54,066 bases of DNA from Comamonadaceae bacterium. GTDB taxonomy: Bacteria > Pseudomonadota > Gammaproteobacteria > Burkholderiales > Rhodocyclaceae. The stretch is from the NCBI GenBank assembly GCA_029255645.1, contig JANLJE010000032.1:1-54066 (forward strand), read 5' to 3'. The number at the start of each line of letters is the position of its first letter. Position 1 is the stretch's first letter. Made by a program: the position numbers and the translations under genes. The notes beneath the pieces are model-generated. The model was given only the letters and a program-made list of their open reading frames with translations, made no database searches and was not told where the DNA came from. This document shows, one piece after another, positions 25,566 to 34,400 of the stretch.

Positions 25566-26065
25566 GTACGCTGATCAAGAACCGGGCCATCGCCGCTGAC
25601 ACCTGGCAACCCATTGCCGCTGCAGAAGACTTGCACAACCAGCCCCTGCCCGAAGGCGACCTCCTCTTTCCCCCCGCCCTCTGGCAAGCCCGCAAAAACG
25701 AAATCATCTCCCGCTACAAGCGCATTGGGCTATGGCTGGAGCCCGATGCCGATCTGGCCGAACTGGCCGACGACCTGCACTACTTCATGGTCATCGCCAT
25801 TCACTTCCCCAGATTTGCCGATGGCCGCGGCTACTCGCTCGCCCGGCTGCTGCGGGAGCGCCATCACTACGAAGGGGAAATCCGAGCCGTTGGTGACGTC
25901 CTGCACGACCAGCTCTTCCTGATGCAGCGCGTCGGCTTCGACGCCTGGGCCCTCAAGGAGGGCAAGGATGCCGAAAAAGCCCTGAACGCCTTCGCCACCT
26001 TCAAAGCGCCCTACCAAAGCGCGGTTGATGAACCCCTGCCCCTGTTTCGCCGGAGAAACGCATGA
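25562..26065 (+). CDS. DUF934 family protein of the sulfate-assimilation operon
   Basis: 167 residues, recognised as DUF934: LHNQPLPEGDLLFPPALW, GLWLEPDADLAELADDL, and FPRFADGRGYSLARLLRER. Function not established; the family is almost always next to cysI and cysH, so a role in electron supply to or assembly of the sulfite reductase is likely. ATGA overlaps at both ends show tight translational coupling to cysI and cysH. Confidence 0.92.
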   Translation: MSTLIKNRAIAADTWQPIAAAEDLHNQPLPEGDLLFPPALWQARKNEIISRYKRIGLWLEPDADLAELADDLHYFMVIAIHFPRFADGRGYSLARLLRERHHYEGEIRAVGDVLHDQLFLMQRVGFDAWALKEGKDAEKALNAFATFKAPYQSAVDEPLPLFRRRNA

Positions 26066-26859
26066 GCACCGTAGTGAGCACCGTTGTGAGCAACATCGCC
26101 CGCCCCGCGCCCCCCCGCCCCGGCAACCCCGCCACCCAGCCGGAACTCAGCGCCGGGTTGCTCGCCAGCCTGGAACAAAAAACAGGCGCCGTCATCCTCC
26201 TGCTCAAAGAAATCGCCGCGCAATTTTCCCCCGCCGTCTTCGCCAACAGCTTTGGCGCCGAAGACATGGTCCTGACGGACCTGATCCTCAAGCACCAGCC
26301 GAACCTGGAAATGTTCAGCCTCGACACCGGTCGCCTGCCGCCCGAAACCCATGAACTGATGGCCGCCACCGAAAAACATTACAACACCCGCCTCACGGTT
26401 TACTACCCCCGCCACGAGCTCGTGGAAACCTACGTTCGCACCCATGGCATCAACGCGTTCTACGAATCCGTGGAATTACGCAAAGCCTGTTGCCAGATAC
26501 GCAAAGTGGAACCCTTGCAGCGGGCCCTCACGGGGAAAAAAGCCTGGATCACCGGCATGCGCGCCCAGCAATCCACCACTCGCGAAACGCTCGCGGTGCG
26601 CAGTTTCGACACCCCCCATGGCCTGGAAAAATTCAACCCCCTGGCCGACTGGAGCGAAAAGGAAGTCTGGGCCTACATCCGCCAGCACCAGGTCCCCTAC
26701 AACGCCCTGCACGACCAGTTCTACCCCAGCATCGGCTGCGCCCCCTGCACCCGCCCCATCAGCCTGGGCGAAGACATCCGCGCCGGCCGCTGGTGGTGGG
26801 AAGACCCGGCAACCAGGGAATGCGGACTGCACACCGGAAAACCCATTGAAAACCGTTAA
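26062..26859 (+). CDS. cysH: Adenylyl-sulfate (APS) reductase, assimilatory
   Basis: 265 residues. It reduces activated sulfate to sulfite with thioredoxin. Cysteine pairs in RKACCQIRK and SIGCAPCTRP bind a [4Fe-4S] cluster and mark the APS-using (plant/Pseudomonas) subtype, not the cluster-free PAPS type. Other hallmarks are NSFGAEDMVLTDLI, LDTGRLPPETHELM, and the C-terminal RWWWEDPATRECGLH with the catalytic cysteine. The N-terminus contains a small duplication (STVVSTVV) from a 12-bp DNA repeat. Coupled to the DUF934 gene by ATGA. Confidence 0.95.
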   Translation: MSTVVSTVVSNIARPAPPRPGNPATQPELSAGLLASLEQKTGAVILLLKEIAAQFSPAVFANSFGAEDMVLTDLILKHQPNLEMFSLDTGRLPPETHELMAATEKHYNTRLTVYYPRHELVETYVRTHGINAFYESVELRKACCQIRKVEPLQRALTGKKAWITGMRAQQSTTRETLAVRSFDTPHGLEKFNPLADWSEKEVWAYIRQHQVPYNALHDQFYPSIGCAPCTRPISLGEDIRAGRWWWEDPATRECGLHTGKPIENR

Positions 26860-27164
26860 TTGACAAGCCCAAGCCTCGAGTTTGGCGACCCATTCCGGAA
26901 TACAGGTTTCCAGGGTATCCCGCAAAAGCATCCCGCAAAAGCATCCCGAAAAAAGCATCCCGAAAAAAACGGCTCTTTGACCAAGCCCATGTTTCCAACC
27001 CCATGTTTCGCATGCCGCAGCAACGCATTCCCTGAAGGGGGAAAACGCCACGGCGAGGATTGGCCGCCAGCAAAGGATGTGCGAGCGGCCATCGGCGAAG
27101 GCTGATGAGCCGGCGCGTGATGGCAAAATGACGCCACCTGCCTAATTTTGATGGCCATCGATCA
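26860..27164. other. Intergenic stretch, no gene seen
   Basis: About 300 bp between cysH and the DUF1778 remnant. It contains the four-copy repeat at 26917-26970 and no frame with a credible start or recognisable product. Confidence 0.6.
26917..26970 (+). repeat. 13-14 bp tandem repeat, 4 copies
   Basis: ATCCCGCAAAAGC twice, then ATCCCGAAAAAAGC and a final ATCCCGAAAAAAACGG, in the spacer after cysH. Confidence 0.9.
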
Positions 27165-27374
27165 TTGGCCACCAAGAAGGCTGCCATGCTCGCTCATACA
27201 GGAAAGCGGCTCACCACGAGAATCACTGACCATGTGCAGGGAAAACTGCAAGCGGCAGCGGACCTCGTTAGTGCAACGTTGAACCAGTTTGTCGTCCAAG
27301 CGGCGCTGGAAAAAGCCGAGAAGGTCATTGAAAGCGAATCGACGATCATCCTGACGCGTCGGGAATCCTTGAAA

Positions 27375-27434
27375 CTGCTGGAGACTGCTGGAGACTGCTG
27401 GAGACTGCTGGAGACTGCTGGAGACTGCTGGAGA
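27375..27434 (+). repeat. 10-bp tandem repeat, 6 perfect copies, in antitoxin gene
   Basis: CTGCTGGAGA repeated six times without mismatch. A unit not divisible by 3 makes copy number decide the frame: 1, 4 or 7 copies keep the original frame through this point. Confidence 0.97.
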
Positions 27435-27467
27435 TGATTGAGAATCCGCCACCGCGCAACGAGAGGT

Positions 27468-27483
27468 TTCTTCAGTTCTTCAG
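27468..27483 (+). repeat. 8-bp duplication TTCTTCAG x2
   Basis: Two perfect adjacent copies of TTCTTCAG; removal of one restores the downstream antitoxin frame. Confidence 0.85.
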
Positions 27484-27514
27484 GCCCAGGCCCGTTATCG
27501 GAAGTTAAAGAACG

Positions 27515-27571
27515 ATGCGGGTTCTACCGCTTGACGACAGGCACGACCAGAAGGGCTTCGATTGCGGTGAG
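27515..27571 (+). pseudogene. GNAT toxin (TacT-like) N-terminal remnant
   Basis: ATG 27515 overlaps the end of the reconstructed antitoxin frame, as is usual in these pairs, and reads MRVLPLDDRHDQKGFDCGE, a typical opening of DUF1778-linked GNAT toxins. After Glu19 the sequence no longer resembles the family and runs into the rpsT terminator. The acetyltransferase core is gone, so no toxin can be made. Confidence 0.75.
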
Positions 27572-27605
27572 GTAGACCTGCATTGTGCGCCCTGCCGGGC
27601 GCACC

Positions 27606-27636
27606 AAAAAAAAAGGCACCCGCAGGTGCCGTTTTT
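27606..27636 (-). terminator. Intrinsic terminator of rpsT, bidirectional
   Basis: GGCACC-CGCA-GGTGCC stem (27615-27630), with nine A (T on the minus strand) on one side and GTTTTT on the other. Confidence 0.93.
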
Positions 27637-27697
27637 CGTTCGCGTCCGCATCGAAACTGAAGCGTCGAAACTGAAGCATCGAAACAGGACGGGCAGA

Positions 27698-27967
27698 TCA
27701 GGCCGCAGTAAGGGCCTTGATCTGGGCGGACAGGCGGCTCTTGTGACGAGCCGCCTTGTTCTTGTGAATGATCTTCTTGTCGGCAATACGATCCACCACT
27801 GCCATGGAAGTCTGGAAGACGCCCTGGGCAGCAGCCTTGTCGCCCGCCGCAATCGCGGAGCGCACACGCTTGATCGCGGTACGCAGCGTGGAACGGAGAC
27901 TGGCATTGTGGGCGCGCTGCTTGACAGCTTGACGGGCGCGCTTGCGGGCTTGTGCGCTGTTGGCCAT
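27698..27967 (-). CDS. rpsT: 30S ribosomal protein S20
   Basis: 89 residues, basic and alanine-rich, beginning [20 protein letters not shown] and with [19 protein letters not shown] and [18 protein letters not shown], all typical of S20, a primary binder of 16S rRNA. Single gene with its own terminator. Confidence 0.97.
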   Translation of the reverse strand: MANSAQARKRARQAVKQRAHNASLRSTLRTAIKRVRSAIAAGDKAAAQGVFQTSMAVVDRIADKKIIHKNKAARHKSRLSAQIKALTAA

Positions 27968-28180
27968 GAAAAATCCTAAGTCGGTAAAAAACTAAAGGCG
28001 GAATTCTAAGGGCTTCCAGCAGAAACCGCAAGGAAAAGCTGGGAAGAAAAAACCTCCCAGATATTCCTCCTCCCCGCCGCTACCGGTAATCACCGGCAAG
28101 CAACCGCTAAGCAGACGGCATTGCCCAACCCTGCACATCCCGCTAAATTGACGGCATCCCTACCAACAAGGCTTGAAATC

Positions 28181-28603
28181 ATGAAAAACCGCCACGCTCA
28201 CGGCTTCACCCTGGTCGAACTGATGATCGTCGTCGCGATCGTGGCCATTTTGGCAAGCATCGCCCTGCCGGCCTACAACGACTATGTCACCCGCAGCAAA
28301 ATTCCCGAAGCCACCTCCGGGCTCTCCGGGCTTCGAGTAAAACTTGAGCAGCACTTCGACAACAACCGCACCTACGCTAACTTCGACTGCGCCGCCAATG
28401 CGCCGGGCGGCAAGTATTTCGATTTCGCCTGCAATCTCGGCGCCAACACCTACACCCTGACGGCCACGGGCAAGGGCAGCATGGCGGGCTTCGTCTACAC
28501 CCTGAATGAAGCCAACCAGAAGGCCACGACCGGAGTCCAGGCTGGCTCTGGCTGGACTGCCAACGATCAATGCTGGGTCACGCGAAAGGATGGATCGTGC
28601 TGA
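28181..28603 (+). CDS. pilE: Type IV pilin PilE-like
   Basis: 140 residues. Short leader MKNRHAHG, cleavage before Phe9 by PilD, Glu13 at mature +5, and the hydrophobic helix TLVELMIVVAIVAILASIAL; C-terminal cysteines (C-W-V-T-R-K-D-G-S-C) form the usual disulfide loop. It is probably a minor pilin PilE of the fimT-pilV-pilW-pilX-pilY1 set, though major pilin cannot be excluded. Start ATG 28181 rather than an upstream in-frame ATG, because this gives a normal leader. Its end overlaps fimT. In many relatives pilE lies at the other end of this operon. Confidence 0.88.
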   Translation: MKNRHAHGFTLVELMIVVAIVAILASIALPAYNDYVTRSKIPEATSGLSGLRVKLEQHFDNNRTYANFDCAANAPGGKYFDFACNLGANTYTLTATGKGSMAGFVYTLNEANQKATTGVQAGSGWTANDQCWVTRKDGSC

Positions 28604-29136
28604 ACCCCAACTTGGCTGCCCAGAAGGGCATGTCGCTGATAGAAATCCTCATAGGCATCGCCATTCTCGGGATCGTCTTGATGCAGGGCATCCCTTCCTT
28701 CAGCGAGTGGCTTCAAAACGCCCAGATCAGGACGGTGGCCGAAAGCCTCACCTCGGGGCTGCAGCAAGCCCGCAGTGAAGCCGTGCGCCGCAACGCCCAT
28801 GTGATCTTCGAGCCCACCAGCGGTGGCGCCCAGGGTGCAACCGGTTGGGAAATCCGGCTGCGTAATTCCGACGCCGTGCTGCAAGCCCAACCCGACGGCA
28901 CCGGCAGCCATAATGCAACCGTCATAGCGAATGGCACCCAGATCACCTTCAACGGCATGGGTCGGGTCCTCGAGAAAAATCCGGATGGCTCTCCCCCCAT
29001 TACCGTCATCGACATCGACAACCCCAACATCGCCGCCGACAAGAGCCGCAACCTGCGGATCACCATCTCTTCCGGCGGTGAAATCCGCATGTGTGACCCC
29101 AATGTTCCCGACCCTACGGACCCAAGATCATGTTGA
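28597..29136 (+). CDS. fimT: Minor pilin FimT/GspH family
   Basis: 179 residues from GTG 28597, which has AAGGA 6 nt upstream and overlaps the pilE stop by 7 nt. Leader ends at Gly11; mature N-terminus MSLIEILIGIAILGIVLMQG has Glu at +5. The C-terminal part (FEPTSGGAQGATGWEIRL; FNGMGRV) fits the GspH/FimT domain, a component of the priming complex at the pilus tip. The usual DNA-uptake role of FimT is possible but not shown. Its stop overlaps pilV. Confidence 0.88.
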   Translation: MLNPNLAAQKGMSLIEILIGIAILGIVLMQGIPSFSEWLQNAQIRTVAESLTSGLQQARSEAVRRNAHVIFEPTSGGAQGATGWEIRLRNSDAVLQAQPDGTGSHNATVIANGTQITFNGMGRVLEKNPDGSPPITVIDIDNPNIAADKSRNLRITISSGGEIRMCDPNVPDPTDPRSC

Positions 29137-29534
29137 GCGCACAATCCCCCTCCCCAAGCAAGACCCAGACCGGCTCGGCCCTGCTGGAAGGGCTCATTGC
29201 CGTCCTCATCTTCTCCTTAGGCATCCTCGCCCTGGTCGGCCTACAAGCCAATTCGACACGCATTGTCACCGACTCCAAGATGCGCATCGATGCCAGCAAC
29301 ATCGCCAGTCAGCGCCTGGGCGAAATGCGGGCCAAGCCGGGCAGCATCACTGCCTTTGCGGAATCCGATACCCCAGTACCCGAACTCCCGAGTGGCAAGC
29401 GCTCCACCCAAATCGAGGGCGATGCCACGAACGGCTATGTCGTCACCGTCACCGTGACCTGGAAGATACCCGGCAGTAGCGAAGATCAGAAGTACAGCAG
29501 CGTCACTCAACTCATCAACAACCCCGGACCCTGA
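29130..29534 (+). CDS. pilV: Minor pilin / pilus modification protein PilV
   Basis: 134 residues. Prepilin leader ending Gly15, then SALLEGLIAVLIFSLGILALVGLQ with Glu20 at +5; then the IASQRLGEMRAKPG stretch typical of PilV. Overlaps fimT by 7 nt and is 13 nt from pilW, so one operon. Structural part of the tip complex with PilW and PilX. Confidence 0.9.
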   Translation: MLSAQSPSPSKTQTGSALLEGLIAVLIFSLGILALVGLQANSTRIVTDSKMRIDASNIASQRLGEMRAKPGSITAFAESDTPVPELPSGKRSTQIEGDATNGYVVTVTVTWKIPGSSEDQKYSSVTQLINNPGP

Positions 29535-29547
29535 GAAGGAGAAATCC

Positions 29548-30705
29548 ATGCACGACTCATTTTCAAGAAATCGGGGTTTTGGCCTGGTGGAAATCATGGT
29601 GGGCCTGGTGATCGGCATGATCACCTCCCTTATCGTCTTTCAGGTCTTTGAGGTCACCGAACGCCAGAAGAGAACCACGACCGGCGGCGCGGACGCGCAG
29701 ACCAATGGCGCTTATGCGCTCTACATGATGGAACGGGATATCCGCATGGCCGGATTTGGTCTCGATGGAAAAGAAATCGGCCAATGCACCACCTGGTATT
29801 CCTATTACGCTGGGCAAAAGACCCCCGGCCCGATCGAAGGACTCGATGCCGCCGCCCCCGTTTTGATCGAAGACGGCGGCGCCCAATCCGACCAGATTCA
29901 TATCGTTTATTACAGCAACCCCGCCGATGCCAGTGTCAGTTTCCCCAACTATTCCTTGTCTCTTGACGATACGATGCCGTTGACATCAGTGGTTTTCAAG
30001 GTAACGAATGTCGCCGGCTGCAAACCCGGAGAACTGGCGCTGATCATTCAGGATGGTGGTAGTTGCACACTGATTGGCGTCACCGACGTCAGCAAGACCC
30101 AGCAAGGCGAACAACAGATCCACCATGGCACCGGCCAAAACAATCCTGAAGCGGAACCCTACAACCCCAAAAGCAACTACAAAACGGCCAATAACTGGCC
30201 AGAACACACCAAAGGCGCCACCGTGCGCTGCGGCCTGAAAGCCCCCTTCGTGCGTAATTACCGCATCGAAAATAATAGGCTCGTCCATGAGGACAACGGT
30301 GAAGTCGGCGAAAAAGATGCCGACGACAATTACATTTCCGTTGAATTGACCCCCAATACCGTTGCCCTTCAGGCGCAGTATGGTATCTCCGTCGATAACA
30401 AAACACTGGACATCAGTGACTGGGTTGATCCAACCAGAGCGTGGGCGAAAGACACGCTCACCAAAGACGATGGCTACCGGATCAAGGCCCTTCGTCTCGC
30501 CGTTGTCGCGCGCAGTAGTGAATACGAGAAACCCAATCCGGGTGAAGCCTGTAGCACCACCACCGCCGCCATGGTGGCTGCCTGGTCGGAGTGGGCCGAT
30601 CTCAGCAGCGTGACAGCGCTGCCCGACTGGCAATGCTATCGCTACAAGGTCTTTGAAACCGTGATTCCCCTGCGTAACGTCATCTGGGCCGGGCCCAAAA
30701 CTTGA
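29548..30705 (+). CDS. pilW: Minor pilin PilW
   Basis: 385 residues, large as normal for PilW. Leader to Gly10, then FGLVEIMVGLVIGMITSLIV with Glu15 at +5; YALYMMERDIRMAGFG after the helix is characteristic. The remainder is a long exported globular domain with four or more cysteines. A clear AAGGAG lies 8 nt before the ATG. Works with PilV and PilX to present PilY1. Confidence 0.92.
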   Translation: MHDSFSRNRGFGLVEIMVGLVIGMITSLIVFQVFEVTERQKRTTTGGADAQTNGAYALYMMERDIRMAGFGLDGKEIGQCTTWYSYYAGQKTPGPIEGLDAAAPVLIEDGGAQSDQIHIVYYSNPADASVSFPNYSLSLDDTMPLTSVVFKVTNVAGCKPGELALIIQDGGSCTLIGVTDVSKTQQGEQQIHHGTGQNNPEAEPYNPKSNYKTANNWPEHTKGATVRCGLKAPFVRNYRIENNRLVHEDNGEVGEKDADDNYISVELTPNTVALQAQYGISVDNKTLDISDWVDPTRAWAKDTLTKDDGYRIKALRLAVVARSSEYEKPNPGEACSTTTAAMVAAWSEWADLSSVTALPDWQCYRYKVFETVIPLRNVIWAGPKT

Positions 30706-30717
30706 GAAGGTGACACC

Positions 30718-31425
30718 ATGAACGATTCCCACGCCCACGCACTGCGAACCCCCGCCCCCCGTCAGCAGGGCCTGGCCCTGATGATGGCCCTGATCGCCCT
30801 GGTTGCCATGACCCTGGCCGGCATCGCCCTGGTACGCTCGATTGACACCAACGCGCTGATTGCCGGCAACCTGGCCTTTCGCCAAAGCGCCACCCTGAGC
30901 GCCGAACAAGGCATCGAAGCCGCCATCAAGACCCTCTCCAGCCTCAGTGCCAGCGCGCGGGAACAGGACCAGGCAGGCAAAGGCTACTTTTCCACCATGC
31001 AGGATGCCGGCCTCGTCGACGGCAAAGGGATCGACTACACCGGCAACCGCACCGCCCCCACCAATGACAACATCCAGTGGAAAGACCAGGCCGGAACCGC
31101 CCAGGATGGCGCCGTCACCCCTTTTTGCCAGGCCGATCCGGACGCAGCCGGCAACCGCATCTGCTACATCATCCATCGGCAGTGCAAGAATCCTGGCTCA
31201 CCCACGGTCGACAACACTCAATGTATTTTCGAATCCGTATGCAAGGGAGGGAATCGGGACAGCAAGTCAGGTGAAAAAGTTTCCACCACCTATAACTACC
31301 TGAGCAACAAAGAAGGAACCGAAGTATGCGCAAAGCGGCTGCTGTTTTACAAAATCACTGTCCGCGCCGCCTCCCCCCGTGGCAACAGCAGTTATGTCCA
31401 GGCCTTCGTGAAGGAGGCCGAATAA
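30718..31425 (+). CDS. pilX: Minor pilin PilX
   Basis: 235 residues. Leader to Gly18, then LALMMALIALVAMTLAGIAL. Position +5 is Met23 instead of Glu, as in PilX/GspK-type tip pilins. SAEQGIEAAIKTL follows, then a soluble domain with several cysteine pairs. The stop overlaps a possible pilY1 ATG (TAATG). Confidence 0.9.
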   Translation: MNDSHAHALRTPAPRQQGLALMMALIALVAMTLAGIALVRSIDTNALIAGNLAFRQSATLSAEQGIEAAIKTLSSLSASAREQDQAGKGYFSTMQDAGLVDGKGIDYTGNRTAPTNDNIQWKDQAGTAQDGAVTPFCQADPDAAGNRICYIIHRQCKNPGSPTVDNTQCIFESVCKGGNRDSKSGEKVSTTYNYLSNKEGTEVCAKRLLFYKITVRAASPRGNSSYVQAFVKEAE

Positions 31426-31478
31426 TGCCCGCCCACCCGATCACCCAATCCCCTGCAACACTTCCGAAGGAGCATGAG

Positions 31479-34400
31479 ATGAACACATCAGGATCACGCC
31501 TGCGCCCCTTGCTGATGCTGACGGCACTACTGGGCAGTTTCTGTTATTACCCGCTTGTCCAGAGCGCCCCGGCCGACCTCGCGGATGTCCCGCTGGCACA
31601 AGCGGCTACCGTCACGGTATTGCCCAATATCTACTTCATTCTCGATGACTCCGGCAGTATGGATTGGGACTACATGCCTGATTATGCAGTCACTAGCTAT
31701 TGCCGCGGCTCGGGCACCAGCCTTCTCAGCTGCGGCCCCGGCGACCCGCCCTATTACAGCAGCGCCTTCAACCGGGTGTACTACAACCCCATGATCAATT
31801 ACACGCCTCCGGTCAATCCAGACGGCAGCAGCAAGACCAGTTACACCAGCTGGAACAATGTTCCCCAGGATGGCTACGGCATTCAGAGCACCAGCAAGAC
31901 CAACCTGGTCACCCAATACCCGGAACGGATGGCCTGCAAAAATTTGTATTACAACGCCTCGAGTTGTGTCAGCCAGATCGACGCCAGCAACAACTACAGC
32001 TACCCAGATGGAACTTACAAGAACCGAGTCCTTAAAAAAAGCGGCGCGCCGTTTTACTACAACGTCACGGTGGAGTGGTGCTCAACCCAGGAATCATCAG
32101 GACCAAAGTTCGGGAAATCAGGGACTTGCCAGGCCCAAAAAGACAGCACCTACCAATATGTCCGCTATAGCAACTGGCAACGGGTCGATATCGTTCCGAC
32201 CCGCACCAGCTATCCCGGCCCCAACGGCACGACCCGCAGCTATAGCGAGGAAATGACCAATTTTGCCAACTGGTACGCCTGGTACCGGACCCGCATGCAG
32301 ATGACAAAAACCGGGGTCGGCCGGGCCTTTGCCGATATTCGCGGCACCCCCAACCCGAATGACCCTCTGGACAAGAATTACTTTCACGCCCGGGTTGGCT
32401 TTTCCACCATCCATGATACAACCACGAAGGATGGCTCCACCTTCCTGAAAATCGACAACTTTGATGTGAGCCACAAGAACACCTGGTTTTCCCGCCTCTA
32501 TGCCATCAATCCGGAAAGCGGCACTCCATTGCCCGGGGCACTCGCCAAGGCGGGTCGCATCTACGCCGGCAAACTGACCCCTGACCCGGTGCAGTATTCC
32601 TGCCAGCGGAATTTCACCATTCTCTCCACGGATGGTTTCTGGAATTCCGTCACCTCTACCTACGGCCCCACCAAGGAAGATGGAAGCACCAAAGTAGGCG
32701 AGCAAGATGGCGCCCCAGGCGTGACCCGCCCCTCTTATGATAAAAACAAGACGCCTGATACCTTGGCGGATGTGGCTTATTACTATTACCACACCGACCT
32801 GCGCCCGGGCACCTGCACGCTCTGTACCAATAACGTCCCCTCTGCCGGCAGCAAGGTGGACGAGGACGATGTCGCCCAGCATCAGCACATGACCACCTTT
32901 ACCGTGGGGCTAGGCGTCGATGGCACCTTGAAATACCAGGACGGCTACAAAACCGCCACGACGGGCGATTATCAAGCCATCAAACAGGGGACCAAAGATT
33001 GGCCTACCGTGAATATAAATTATGATGACGAGCGGAAGATCGATGATCTCTGGCACACCGCCGTCAATGGCCGCGGCACTTACTTTAGCGCCCGCGACCC
33101 CGAGACCCTGGTAAACGGCCTGGTGGCGGCGCTCGGCAGCATGAAGGCAACGAGCGGTTCCGGCGCCGCCGCCGCGACCAGCAATCCGGATATTGTGCAA
33201 GGCGATAACGGTATCTATATCGCCAACTATCGTACCGTGCAGTGGGATGGGGAATTGTCGGCCCACACCATCGACGTGAGCACCGGCGAAATTTCCGCCC
33301 CCTACTGGAAAGCCGCCGCCAAATTGGACGCCAAGACCAGTGAAGATGCCGATGCCCGCACCATCTATACGGCCAAGGACAACACGCTGATCGACTTCCT
33401 CTATGACAGTCTCAGCACTGAGCAAAAGGCGCATTTCGACAAGAACAATCTGCTCAGCCAATACGCCGCCATGAGCGATACCGACAAGGCCGCGGCCACA
33501 CCACAACGGCTGTTCAACTATCTGCGCGGCCAGAACCGTTACGAAGACCAGGATAGGCCAGATGGGTTTGTCTACAATCGCCTGTATCGGGATCGCAGCA
33601 CCGTGCTGGGCGATGTGATTCACTCTCAACCCGTGTTCGTGCGTGACCCCAGACTCGATTACGAGGATGCCGGTTACGCTGCCTTCAAGTCGGCCCAGAC
33701 CAGCCGGGCGCCCACGGTTTATCTGTCCGCCAACGACGGCATGCTGCATGCATTTGCAGGCGACATCGCCAGTGGTGGTGGCGAGCGCTGGGCTTTCGTT
33801 CCCCCGATGGTGATGGACAAGATGTGGAACCTGGCCGACAAGGAATACGCCAATAACCACAAATACCTCGTCGATGGCCCCCTCGCCGTCGGCGACATCG
33901 CCACTGGTGATAATTGGAAAACCGTCCTGATCGGCGCCTTGGGCAAGGGCGGGCGCGGTTATTACGCGCTCGACATCACCGATGCTGCGGCCCCACAGTT
34001 CCTATGGACCTTCTCGGCTGACGACGATCCCGATCTGGGCTATTCCTTTGGCCCCGCCATTTTCACCAAGGTAGACGGAACCTGGGTGGTCCTGATTCCT
34101 TCCGGCTACAACAACATCCCTGAAGACGGCAAATACACCTCTGCCAGTGGCAAGGGTTTTCTATTCGTGGTCAACGCAGCGACCGGGCAAGTCATCAAGA
34201 AAATCCCGACCGGGGCCGGTAACGTAGCCACCCCCAGCGGCCTGGGCCGAGTTGCACCCAAGGTAGACGACATCGGCAAGAACAACAGTGCCAAGCTTGC
34301 CTACGGGGGGGACCTGGAGGGCAATCTCTGGCGTTTTGATCTGCTCGATGGCTCTGCCTCAAAGCTCATTGCCCTGGGGAGTTCCCAACCCATCACCACC

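Larger units (their letters stand above)
27165..27534 (+). pseudogene. DUF1778 (TacA-like) antitoxin, frameshifted by tandem repeats
   Basis: Intact part: TTG or a nearby start, then KRLTTRITDHVQGKLQAAAD and NQFVVQAALEKAEKVIES, a ribbon-helix-helix antitoxin that normally pairs with a GNAT acetyltransferase toxin. At SLKLLE the sequence enters six copies of CTGCTGGAGA, which shift the frame and give a stop at 27435-27437. Collapsing these to one copy restores MIENPPPRNERFL, and collapsing a second duplication (TTCTTCAG x2 at 27468-27483) restores QAQARYRKLKNDAGSTA and a stop at 27532. This reconstruction accounts for the whole gene, so two slippage events wrecked it. Confidence 0.85.
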
